This document shows, piece after piece, positions 53,877-62,304 of a DNA stretch of 64,000 bases; within the stretch, counting starts at the first letter, position 1; each line of letters begins with the position of its first letter. The translations under genes and the position numbers were made by a program. The stretch is from Candidatus Pedobacter colombiensis. Its GTDB lineage: Bacteria > Bacteroidota > Bacteroidia > Sphingobacteriales > Sphingobacteriaceae. The notes under the pieces are model-generated. The model was not told the DNA's origin and did no database searches. It worked only from the letters and a program-made list of their open reading frames with translations. The DNA is taken from positions 992,001 through 1,056,000 of the forward strand of contig CP119313.1 of assembly GCA_029202485.1 (NCBI GenBank), read 5' to 3'.

Positions 53877-54719
53877 TTAATATCCATAATGCAACTCGCT
53901 GTATTGTGGAGTTGGAAACTCTGATCCGGTAATCTTAATGATCTGTTTCACAAGCTTTTTAGAACTAATAGTAAAATCTGTTTCAACCAGCTTCTCCCGG
54001 CTGACCTGACTTCCCCTATAATCTGTAATTTTCAGCCGCCCGGGAAACCTGTGCAGTTTTGATAGCAGTGCTAAAGTACTATTGTTGTAGATAGAGAAAA
54101 ATTCCCCCATATCAAAATCAATAAAACATATCGGTTCAAAAACTACCTCGTCAGAATATCCTTCAAAGGCTATAACACGTTTATTATTGTTTTTATCAAT
54201 TACCGTTATTTTTTCAGGGAGTCCATTCGTATTATATGCATAACTGCTCGTATATGACAATATGCTGCCCGCCTCATTCACGGTATAATAATTCAATGAT
54301 TCAAGTCGACCAGAAACGGAGTTGTCGAATGTAGCTTTGGCATAATTCCGGTAACCTGTCCCAGTTTTTATAGCTTTGATCATGGTGCTAAGCTCTCCGC
54401 TGAGCGCATCATACAACAGAAACTTTCCATCAAGTGAGTTTGAAACCTCTGCTTTGGAAAGCCCAAAACGATCATAACTAAATTCAAGCTGAGTGGGAAT
54501 GCGTACTCCAGAGTAACTGATGCTTTTTACTGTACTGTCTGCATTACGTGTAAAAATTCCAGTTACCCCCAATAATGGCCAGTAAATAGTCTTTACCAAT
54601 GGTTTTTCAATATCTGCTCCAGATGTAAAAGGCGCAGAAGGTATATTTCCAGACGGCTTTTTACATGCCCACAGCGATAGCAAGACAAAGACAGTGAGCA
54701 TAACAAATTTTGTTTTCAT
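53877..54719 (-). CDS. lipoprotein of unknown function
   Basis: The 280-residue protein has a lipoprotein signal, with the Cys at 19 (LSLWAC) followed by KKP. The mature part is beta-rich and contains short repeats of the YxYNxNGLPxKI type (SYAYNTNGLPEKITVIDKNN), like those of YD/RHS-related surface proteins. No catalytic motif is seen. It follows the alginate-lyase-like gene on the same strand at 338 bp distance, so it may be its own unit. Function unknown. Confidence 0.7.
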   Translation of the reverse strand: MKTKFVMLTVFVLLSLWACKKPSGNIPSAPFTSGADIEKPLVKTIYWPLLGVTGIFTRNADSTVKSISYSGVRIPTQLEFSYDRFGLSKAEVSNSLDGKFLLYDALSGELSTMIKAIKTGTGYRNYAKATFDNSVSGRLESLNYYTVNEAGSILSYTSSYAYNTNGLPEKITVIDKNNNKRVIAFEGYSDEVVFEPICFIDFDMGEFFSIYNNSTLALLSKLHRFPGRLKITDYRGSQVSREKLVETDFTISSKKLVKQIIKITGSEFPTPQYSELHYGY

Positions 54720-55057
54720 AATTTTAAATTAGTTGATAAACTGGAGAGATATACATCAGCACCGGTACTAAACAACAACATATATCTGCTCAACGCTAAT
54801 GTCGTCGACGGAAAACCTTATTCTGTCGACCAAGGTATTTTATTAGCTATGAACCCTTTATTTATTATCTAAGGTTATCAACCGAAAAATAGTGCTATTT
54901 GTCGCTTATATCTTATCGTCTTCAATCAGATATTGTATATAAATAACTGTATCAAACGAGATAAGGTCCCATACTTATTAAAACTTAATATTTGAAAAAT
55001 GGAACAGCAAGAAAGATTCAGATTTCTTTACCTGGCGGTAAAGGAAAACCAATGTTA
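54720..55057. other. intergenic region
   Basis: This 338-bp gap should contain the promoter of the lipoprotein gene. The only notable sequence is two copies of GTCGAC, at 54804-54809 and 54825-54830, set 21 bp apart (about two helical turns). No terminator for the upstream gene was recognised. Confidence 0.4.
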
Positions 55058-56143
55058 TTACATCATCACCTTATTCAACACCAATTGCCAACTGCTATAT
55101 TCATTAGTTGTACCTGTAACAGCTTTAATGGTGCTGTTGTATTGCGGATCAAAATAAGCGGCTAAGGCCATTACTTTAAGCCCCGATTTAGGGTTCCATA
55201 AATTACCAGCTTTATAGGCACTTTCGCCATTTTGGGCGCGTGCCTGGTCAAATTTAACAGTAGAATTTACATACTCAGCATGAGTTTTTTCGCCGGTTAC
55301 ATAAGGCAACAACCATTCAACAGATTTTTGGATAGAGGACCCGGACGCTGATACTGCACTGTATACGTTAACTCCGGTAGCACGTTTTAAAACAATGGCC
55401 AGTCTAAGCAATGGCTCTAAGTCATAAACGTGGTAGTGCAGCGCGTCTCTTAACTTAAAATCAACACCTGAACCATTCGCATACAGGTTTTTCTCCAATT
55501 GCTCTTTCAAATGTTCGGCTACATATTTTTTATACCCGGCATGATCAATGGCGTAGGCTATTAATCCGACTATTTTTAGCTGGTGCGACCGCCAGTTGTT
55601 ATAAGATGTTTCTTTTTTTAATGATTTGCTATGCATTGTTATTGCCGCATTAGCGATTTGATCCAGCCATTTAACTGTTAATGCATTATCCTTTGGCTGT
55701 AAATATGTTTTTACCAGGTCGTAAGCTACAATAGCGTCTTCCAGGTTCGTGTCATTAATAGGATTGCCGCGCGACGTGTTGTTTGTTGCCCAGGCAGTTA
55801 AATACGAAGCCAGGCTTTCTAAGTAGCTCTTTTTGTGCTCAACACGATAGCAAATGGCAAGCGCGTACATTTTGCCCACATCACGTAAAGCATTAGCTGT
55901 AGCAGTTTTTTTTGGATTACCTTTTAATAAACCTTCGCTTTGTATAGTGTCAATAGGCTGTGGAGTTTCATTTATGGCAGCATTAGCAATAGCTTGATAA
56001 TTGGCGTACATTTGTTTAGCGTGGGTATCAGCACCGATAAGTGCTTTCAGTTTCTGGACCTCGTTATCGTTCAAACTAACATATTGCGCCTTAACACTCA
56101 CCGTAAATGACAATACTATAGCGAAAAAAAAGATTTTTCTCAT
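55058..56143 (-). CDS. alginate-lyase-family (PL5-like) exported protein
   Basis: The 361-residue protein has a signal peptide (1-19) and an all-alpha (alpha/alpha toroid-like) domain of the alginate_lyase superfamily. Landmarks are ALRDVGKMYALAICYRVE, LTAWATNNTSRGNPINDTNLE and the active-site-like YNNWRSHQLKIVGLIAYA, with LRDALHYHVYDLEPLLRLA. Such enzymes cleave uronate polysaccharides by beta-elimination. It is isolated, with no susC/D or other lyases nearby, so its substrate is uncertain. Confidence 0.8.
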   Translation of the reverse strand: MRKIFFFAIVLSFTVSVKAQYVSLNDNEVQKLKALIGADTHAKQMYANYQAIANAAINETPQPIDTIQSEGLLKGNPKKTATANALRDVGKMYALAICYRVEHKKSYLESLASYLTAWATNNTSRGNPINDTNLEDAIVAYDLVKTYLQPKDNALTVKWLDQIANAAITMHSKSLKKETSYNNWRSHQLKIVGLIAYAIDHAGYKKYVAEHLKEQLEKNLYANGSGVDFKLRDALHYHVYDLEPLLRLAIVLKRATGVNVYSAVSASGSSIQKSVEWLLPYVTGEKTHAEYVNSTVKFDQARAQNGESAYKAGNLWNPKSGLKVMALAAYFDPQYNSTIKAVTGTTNEYSSWQLVLNKVMM

Positions 56144-56159
56144 TCCTGTGTATAAAATT

Positions 56160-56726
56160 TTAAACCCTTAGTGAACCGCGGAAGCCCCTGGCTGCATAGT
56201 AAGATTCTGCACCATTATGATAAACGAAGACAGTGCCATAACGGTAATCAGCAAAAATGGCCCCTTTCAGTTTTCTAATGTCAGCAGGTGTTTTCAACCA
56301 GCTCGAGGTTTTTGTATCGAACTTTCCAAATTGTTGTAACTCCCGATATTGTGCTTCCGTTAAAAGTTCAATACCTATGGCAGCTGCCACATCAATCGCA
56401 CTATTTTCCGGTTTATATTCCTTCCTGGCCTCCAATGCTTCCCTGTCGTAACAAAGACTTCTGCGGCCCTTAGGACTTTCCGCTGAACAATCAAAGAAAA
56501 TGTATTCGTCTGCCTTTTTATCATAACCAACAATATCCGGTTCACCGCCAGTGATTTCCATTTCATCAAGAGACCACATTTTTTCAGGATTAGCTTCCAG
56601 CTTTGTTTGCACTTTAGCCCACTCAAGACCTTTATGACGGTTCATGTTTTTCTCAAAACGGATTTTTAATATGCTGAGTAGTTCTTCGCGTCGTTCTGCT
56701 GGTAACACTTTTTTATCGCTGTTCAT
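56160..56726 (-). CDS. DUF4256 protein
   Basis: The 188-residue cytosolic protein matches the DUF4256 family over nearly its full length: ERREELLSILKIRFEKNMNRH, LDEMEITGGEPDIVGYD, FFDCSAESPKGRRSLCYDREALE and YGTVFVYHNGAESYYAARGFRG. These proteins are widespread small proteins of unknown function. It lies 16 bp before the alginate-lyase-like gene on the same strand and may be co-transcribed. Confidence 0.85.
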   Translation of the reverse strand: MNSDKKVLPAERREELLSILKIRFEKNMNRHKGLEWAKVQTKLEANPEKMWSLDEMEITGGEPDIVGYDKKADEYIFFDCSAESPKGRRSLCYDREALEARKEYKPENSAIDVAAAIGIELLTEAQYRELQQFGKFDTKTSSWLKTPADIRKLKGAIFADYRYGTVFVYHNGAESYYAARGFRGSLRV

Positions 56727-56969
56727 AAATTTCTATCTGTCGGCCTGAAATACCAAGATACAAAAGTTAGTATCAGTAACTACGCAAATGTTGCTGTAAT
56801 TTTTCTGCGGGATATTTTTAGCCCGGGTATCATCTGGTTGGTTATCTAAAACAATTACCCGATTTCCAGTGTTTAAATAATTGATTTTCTATTGATAATC
56901 ACTCAAACGAATGCTTTTCTGATGCGATTTCATGCTTAGGCAGAACATACAATTTAAATATAAAAGGAA

Positions 56970-57872
56970 ATGGGAACACAAGGTACAATCATCATCATTG
57001 CAATAATTATATTATTCTTTATGGGGGTGAAAATAGTCCGGCCAACACATCGCGGACTGATAGAGCGGCTTGGGAAATACATCAGATTTGCACAGCCCGG
57101 ATTTCATTGGATTATCCCTTTTATAGATAAAATATACATTATAAATACCACCGAGCAAATGGTTGATGCACAACCACAGGAAATTATTACAAATGATAAC
57201 CTTAACGCAAGTGTAGATGCACAGGTTTACTTCAGGGTAATAGAAACCGAAGAAAGCGTGAAAAGTTCCCAATACAATGTAAACAACTACAAATTGCAAA
57301 TTGTAAACCTTGCACGTACCACATTGCGTAATATTATAGGAACGCTTACTTTAAGATCGGCAAATAGTGAAAGAGGAAAGATCAATGCCGAATTGCACAA
57401 TACCCTGCGAAATGAAACTGCAAGCTGGGGGATTATCATTGTACGTACAGAACTAAAAGAAATAGACCCACCTAGAGATGTGCAGGAGACCATGAATAAG
57501 GTCGTGAAAGCAGAAAACGAAAAGATCGCAGCTATTGACTATGCTACAGCAACAGAAACTGCTGCAGACGGTGTAAAACGGGCAAAGATAAAAGAAGCAG
57601 AGGGGTCAAAGCAGGCAAAAATATTACATGCCGAAGGCGATGCCGAAGCAATTAAGCTGGTTAATGAAGCTGCCAATAAATATTTTGTTGGCAATGCACA
57701 ATTGTTAAGAAAACTGGAAACTGTGGAGAACTCGCTGCGGTCGAATGCTAAAATTGTAATTCCTACAGGAACTGAACTGGTAAATGTTATTGGCGAAATG
57801 GCTGGTGTACTACCCATAAATATGAAGAAAGACACTAGCCGGGAACGTGAAAAACTATCAAATGAAGACTGA
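56970..57872 (+). CDS. SPFH/stomatin-like membrane protein
   Basis: The 300-residue protein has one N-terminal membrane segment (about 4-19) and an SPFH/band-7 domain (about 25-200: VRPTHRGLIERLGKYIRFAQPGFHWIIPFIDKI; NLARTTLRNIIGTLTL), then a helical Ala/Glu-rich coiled coil (about 185-250). Stomatin-like proteins form ring or cage assemblies on membranes and regulate proteases or membrane domains; no NfeD or protease partner is adjacent. Its 3' end overlaps the transketolase start by 11 bp, so it is the first gene of a metabolic operon, an unusual position. Confidence 0.9.
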   Translation: MGTQGTIIIIAIIILFFMGVKIVRPTHRGLIERLGKYIRFAQPGFHWIIPFIDKIYIINTTEQMVDAQPQEIITNDNLNASVDAQVYFRVIETEESVKSSQYNVNNYKLQIVNLARTTLRNIIGTLTLRSANSERGKINAELHNTLRNETASWGIIIVRTELKEIDPPRDVQETMNKVVKAENEKIAAIDYATATETAADGVKRAKIKEAEGSKQAKILHAEGDAEAIKLVNEAANKYFVGNAQLLRKLETVENSLRSNAKIVIPTGTELVNVIGEMAGVLPINMKKDTSREREKLSNED

Positions 57873-59865
57873 TTCTATCCAACAATTGGGCATCAATACT
57901 GTTCGTGTATTGTCCGCTGATGCTGTACAAAAAGCAAATTCAGGTCATCCGGGAACACCAATGGGACTTGCACCTGTAGGTCATGTTCTGTGGACCGAAA
58001 GTATGACCTACAATCCAAAAAATCCCGAATGGGCGAATCGCGACCGTTTTATATTGTCTGCAGGTCATGCTTGTATGTTACAATATAGTTTTCTGTACCT
58101 CACCGGTTACGACATTACCCTTGATGATATCAAGTCTTTCAGACAATTACACAGCAAAACTGCCGGACATCCAGAATATGGCTTGTTGGCCGGAATTGAG
58201 GTGACTACAGGACCTTTGGGACAAGGTTTTGCCAATGGGATAGGTTTTGCCATTGCTCAAAAACATGTGGCTGCCCGTTACAATAAGCCAGGCTTTGACG
58301 TGTTTGATTATAAGATTTACGCCATCTGTAGTGATGGAGATATGATGGAGGGCATCACCTCTGAAGCTGCCTCTACGGCAGGGCACCTCCAGCTGGGCAA
58401 TATCATTTATTTATATGATGATAACCACATTACCATTGAAGGAAATACGGAGTTGGCCTTTGATGAAGATGTTGCACAACGCTTTGAAGCCTACGGCTGG
58501 CATGTGCAGGTATTGGCAGATGGAAATGATATCGCAGCACTTTCTGCGGCCATTAAAAATGCCCAGGCAGAAACTGAGCGCCCTTCATTGATTAAGGTGC
58601 GAACCCATATTGGTTATGGTAGTCCGAATAAAGTAGATACCGCTGCTGCGCATGGTTCTCCATTGGGTGAAGGTGAGGTGCGGTTGGTAAAGGAAAACTT
58701 TGGGTTTGATCCTGACAAATATTTTGAAGTACCTCCTGAGGTTTTGAATTATTATCGTGAAGCAGGGCGCAGAGGGATTAAAAAAGAGCAGGAATGGAAT
58801 GAGTTGTACAAACGCTACAAAGAAAAGCATCCTGAGCTGGCACATGAATACGAACTGATAAGCAGCGGTAAATTGCCTGAAGGATGGAAAGAAAAACTAC
58901 CGGTTTTTAAAGCAGGGGAAGAAAAAATAGCAACCCGTAAAGCATCAGGAAAAGTGCTGAATGCAATTGCAGATGATTTGCCCCATTTAATGGGCGGTTC
59001 GGCCGATCTTTCTCCCTCAACAGATACAGATCTGAAAAAATATGATTCATTTTCTGCAGCGAACCACAGCGGTCGTATTTTTCACTTCGGAATTAGAGAA
59101 CATACAATGGGAGCCATATTAAATGGGATGGCACTCAGTAAATGCATCATTCCCTATGGAGCTACATTTCTGATATTCTCAGATTACATGAGGCCACCTA
59201 TTCGGTTGGCAGCGATTATGAAAATCCGGCCTGTATTTATTTATACACACGATAGTATAGGTCTGGGGGAGGATGGCACTACTCATCAACCTGTAGAACA
59301 GCTGATCGGTTTGAGGTCTGTTCCCAATTTAACTGTGATCCGTCCGGCAGATGCCAATGAAACAGCCAATGCATGGCGTATTGCCCTCGAACATTCCGGT
59401 GGTCCGGTTGCATTGATTCTAACCCGACAAGAATTACCGGTGATTGATCAGGAAAAATATACCAGGGCTACAGAACTTGAAAAAGGAGCTTATATACTTT
59501 CAGAATCTGAAAAAGAACCACAGATGATATTGATAGGTACGGGTTCGGAGGTTCAATTGTTATTAAATGCACAGCAACAATTGAAAGAGAAAAATATTGC
59601 CGCACGGGTGATCAGTATGCCTTCGTGGGAATTGTTCGAAAAACAAGATGAGGTTTATAAAGAAAGGATCTTTCCAAAAACTTTAAGGAAAAGATTGGCA
59701 GTAGAAGCAGGATCTCCATTAGGTTGGCATAAGTATGTAACCGATGAAGGTGATGTAATTGGCATCCATAAATTTGGTGAATCTGCTCCGGGCCAGGCGG
59801 TATTGAACGAATATGGTTTTACAGTAGAGAATGTTGTGAAAAGAGCATTAGCATTATTCAGGTAG
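57862..59865 (+). CDS. tkt: transketolase
   Basis: The 667-residue thiamine-diphosphate enzyme transfers two-carbon units between sugar phosphates in the pentose phosphate pathway. All three domains are present: the ThDP pyrophosphate region (GHPGTPMGLAPVGH; GDGDMMEGITSEAAS with YDDNHITIEG), the pyrimidine domain (GIREHTMGAILNGMAL; DSIGLGEDGTTHQPVE) and the C-terminal domain. I start at the ATG at 57862, inside the SPFH gene; the longer frame would start with GTG at 57847. It is single-chain, unlike the split form of some bacteria. Confidence 0.95.
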   Translation: MKTDSIQQLGINTVRVLSADAVQKANSGHPGTPMGLAPVGHVLWTESMTYNPKNPEWANRDRFILSAGHACMLQYSFLYLTGYDITLDDIKSFRQLHSKTAGHPEYGLLAGIEVTTGPLGQGFANGIGFAIAQKHVAARYNKPGFDVFDYKIYAICSDGDMMEGITSEAASTAGHLQLGNIIYLYDDNHITIEGNTELAFDEDVAQRFEAYGWHVQVLADGNDIAALSAAIKNAQAETERPSLIKVRTHIGYGSPNKVDTAAAHGSPLGEGEVRLVKENFGFDPDKYFEVPPEVLNYYREAGRRGIKKEQEWNELYKRYKEKHPELAHEYELISSGKLPEGWKEKLPVFKAGEEKIATRKASGKVLNAIADDLPHLMGGSADLSPSTDTDLKKYDSFSAANHSGRIFHFGIREHTMGAILNGMALSKCIIPYGATFLIFSDYMRPPIRLAAIMKIRPVFIYTHDSIGLGEDGTTHQPVEQLIGLRSVPNLTVIRPADANETANAWRIALEHSGGPVALILTRQELPVIDQEKYTRATELEKGAYILSESEKEPQMILIGTGSEVQLLLNAQQQLKEKNIAARVISMPSWELFEKQDEVYKERIFPKTLRKRLAVEAGSPLGWHKYVTDEGDVIGIHKFGESAPGQAVLNEYGFTVENVVKRALALFR

Positions 59866-59870
59866 ATGAT

Positions 59871-60482
59871 ATGGGAACTATAAAAGCTGTTTTTTTTGAT
59901 GTTGGAGGGGTGTTGTTAAACAATGGCTGGGGACATCAGTCCCGGCAAGAAGCTGCCCGGTTGTTCGGCCTCGATCATTCAGAAATGGAAGTCTTGCATA
60001 ATTTTATCTTCAATGTTTACGAGATCGGTAAAATCACATTAGATGATTATCTCGATACCGTAATATTTAATCACCCAAGAGATTTTACAAAAGAAGACTT
60101 TAAGACATTCATGTTTGCGCAGTCTGAAGAATTGCCGGGATTATTGCAATGGCTCAAAGACTGGAAGCGAACCTGTGGTTTCAGAATCATTTCGCTCAAC
60201 AACGAAGGTCGGGAACTCAATGATTACCGGATTAAGAAGTTTGGTTTACACGATTGCTTTGATGCTTTTATTTCATCCTGCGAAGTAGGAATGCGTAAGC
60301 CGGATCCCGGGATCTTTAAACTCGCGATGGGAATTGCCCAGGTGTCTACAGAAGAATGTGTGTATTTTGATGATCGGATTATGTTGGCACAGGCAGCGCA
60401 AAAATTAGGAATCAGAAGTGTTCATCACCAGGATTTCCTGAGCACTAAAAAAATATTGGAGGAGCTTAAATCCTCTGTTTAA
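59871..60482 (+). CDS. HAD-family phosphatase
   Basis: The 203-residue protein is a HAD hydrolase of the small-cap type. Motif I is FFDVGGVLL, where the usual second Asp is Gly, as in the epoxide-hydrolase N-terminal subgroup. Motif II is in FRIISLNNE, motif III in VGMRKPDPGIFKLAMG, and motif IV in CVYFDDRIMLAQAA. It should dephosphorylate a small phosphorylated metabolite, perhaps a sugar phosphate of this operon; the missing second Asp may limit activity. It starts 5 bp after transketolase and precedes the aldolase by 14 bp. Confidence 0.85.
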   Translation: MGTIKAVFFDVGGVLLNNGWGHQSRQEAARLFGLDHSEMEVLHNFIFNVYEIGKITLDDYLDTVIFNHPRDFTKEDFKTFMFAQSEELPGLLQWLKDWKRTCGFRIISLNNEGRELNDYRIKKFGLHDCFDAFISSCEVGMRKPDPGIFKLAMGIAQVSTEECVYFDDRIMLAQAAQKLGIRSVHHQDFLSTKKILEELKSSV

Positions 60483-60496
60483 TTAAACATACCATT

Positions 60497-61528
60497 ATGT
60501 ACGAATTGGAACTTAAAAATATCGTCCAAAGGCTCATGACGGGCGATAAAGGACTGTTAGCGATGGATGAAAGTCTGGGGACCTGTAACAAAAGGTTTAA
60601 AGCACTGGGGATACCTCAAACGGAAGAGTTTAGGAGAAAATACAGGGAATTGATTGTAACTACGCCTCATTTAGAAGAAAGTATAAGTGGTGCTATTCTT
60701 TTTGAGGAAACGATTTATCAAAAAACAGAAAAGGGTACTTCATTTCTGGAGATACTGGAACATAAAGGAATTACTCCTGGAATAAAAGTGGATCAGGGGA
60801 CAGTAGCCTTACCTGCATTCCCCGATGAGAAAATTACAGAAGGACTGGATGGTATGCGTGAACGCTTAGTTACCTATGCTAAGTTGGGTTTACGTTTTGC
60901 CAAGTTTCGTGCAGTGATTACCATTGGTGATGGGATACCTACAAAAACTTGTATAAAAGCCAACGCATTTACACTGGGTAAGTACGCCGCGCTTTGTCAG
61001 GAAGCCGGAATTGTACCCATTGTAGAGCCAGAGGTGCTTATGGATGGAGACCATACGCTTCAGCAGTGTGCTGAGGTTACCCGGGATGTATTACATGCAG
61101 TTTTTAATGAGTTATATCACCAAAGGGTTTTGTTGGAAGGTATGATTTTAAAACCTAACATGATTTTGCCTGGGTTAAACTGTTCTGATCAACGTAATAT
61201 AGAAGAAATCGCCTCAGAGACCATTACTTCTTTTCTGAAAGTAGTACCTGCAGCGGTGGGAGGTGTTGCATTTTTATCCGGGGGGCAATCTTATCAGCTA
61301 GCCTCTGAGCGTTTAAATATGATGCAGCTTAGATACGGACAAATGATGCCATGGCCTTTAACATTCTCTTTTTCACGAGCGATTCAGCAGCCTGCTTTAG
61401 AAATCTGGAAAGGTGATGAGAAAAATTTAGAGACAGCGCAGAAAATGCTTCGTCTTAGAGCAGCCTGCAATAGCGCGGCCCGCAGGGCCGAATATAGCTC
61501 AACCATGGAAGTGAAAATCAACAGGTAA
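60497..61528 (+). CDS. class I fructose-bisphosphate aldolase
   Basis: The 343-residue Schiff-base aldolase cleaves fructose-1,6-bisphosphate. Family motifs are LLAMDESLGTCNKRF near 20-35, GIKVDQG, VEPEVLMDGDH and the Schiff-base Lys at 219 in EGMILKPNMILPG. This is the FBP aldolase class I, eukaryote-like type, which is less common in bacteria than class II. It shares one base (TAATG) with the PMM-like gene that follows. A main class II enzyme may exist elsewhere. Confidence 0.95.
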   Translation: MYELELKNIVQRLMTGDKGLLAMDESLGTCNKRFKALGIPQTEEFRRKYRELIVTTPHLEESISGAILFEETIYQKTEKGTSFLEILEHKGITPGIKVDQGTVALPAFPDEKITEGLDGMRERLVTYAKLGLRFAKFRAVITIGDGIPTKTCIKANAFTLGKYAALCQEAGIVPIVEPEVLMDGDHTLQQCAEVTRDVLHAVFNELYHQRVLLEGMILKPNMILPGLNCSDQRNIEEIASETITSFLKVVPAAVGGVAFLSGGQSYQLASERLNMMQLRYGQMMPWPLTFSFSRAIQQPALEIWKGDEKNLETAQKMLRLRAACNSAARRAEYSSTMEVKINR

Positions 61529-62304
61529 TGAAGCAGCTTATCATATTTGATCTCGATGGCACTTTGGCAGAAAGTAAGGCCGCGCTGGAACCCGAAATGG
61601 CTAAACTTTTAGGTTCACTGCTTCATGTAGCCAAAGTAGCCATTATATCTGGTGGCGCCTGGCCGCAATTCCAAAAGCAAGTATTATCTCGCTTGTCCAC
61701 AGATGCAAACTTGAGTAACCTGTCAATTTTACCCACCTGCGGTACTAAATATTATCAGTACGATTTGGATTGGAAACAATTGTATGCCGAAAACTTTACG
61801 ACTGATGAAAAAAACAAAATCATCACTAACCTTAATGCTGCAGTAAAAAATGCTGTATTTGCTACAGCTCAAATCTGGGGCGAGCAGATTGAGGATCGGG
61901 GCAGTCAGATTACCTTTTCGGCCCTGGGTCAGCAAGCACCACTTGACGCCAAGAAAAACTGGGACCCCGATTTTGCCAGGCGGAAAATAATAAAAGCAGA
62001 ATTGGATAAGACTCTCCCGGAATTTTCTGTGCAAATGGGTGGTGCAACTTCTATTGACATTACCAAGCCCGGTATTGATAAAGCTTACGGAATTCATAAA
62101 CTGCGTCAAATACTTAAGATCCCAATTGAGGATATGATATTTATAGGAGATGCGCTTTTTGAAGGGGGGAACGATCATCCTGCCCGAACAACGGGAGTTG
62201 TTTGTATACAAGTAAGGGATCCCAGGGAGACGGAAAGTGTTATAGAAGCCATTATTGCCTGTTTAGATATAAATCCTAAAGATACCTGGCATGAATCCAT
62301 TTAA
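61528..62304 (+). CDS. phosphomannomutase-like HAD enzyme
   Basis: The 258-residue HAD-IIB protein resembles eukaryotic-type phosphomannomutase. The catalytic Asp pair is in FDLDGTLAESK (8 and 10), the cap contains EDRGSQITFSALG (about 122-134), SID (175-177) is in GGATSIDITKPGIDK, and GDALFEGGND is at 207-216. Eukaryotic mutases use further cap arginines, the first after a Gly in this region; here Gly-Gln (134-135) stands there, so mutase versus phosphatase activity is open. Its end overlaps the GH130 gene by 14 bp. Confidence 0.85.
   Translation: MKQLIIFDLDGTLAESKAALEPEMAKLLGSLLHVAKVAIISGGAWPQFQKQVLSRLSTDANLSNLSILPTCGTKYYQYDLDWKQLYAENFTTDEKNKIITNLNAAVKNAVFATAQIWGEQIEDRGSQITFSALGQQAPLDAKKNWDPDFARRKIIKAELDKTLPEFSVQMGGATSIDITKPGIDKAYGIHKLRQILKIPIEDMIFIGDALFEGGNDHPARTTGVVCIQVRDPRETESVIEAIIACLDINPKDTWHESI

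Noticed and set aside
55000..55155. Plus-strand frame beginning MEQQERFRFLYLAVKENQ
   Set aside because: The first codons look tidy, but the frame continues antisense into the alginate-lyase-like gene and ends after about 50 codons with no motif.
57847..57861. GTG start for transketolase
   Set aside because: The family sequence begins at the ATG at 57862 and the extra five residues add nothing conserved.
61729..62211. Minus-strand frame of 160 codons
   Set aside because: It is antisense to the PMM-like gene and has no start signal or recognisable domain.
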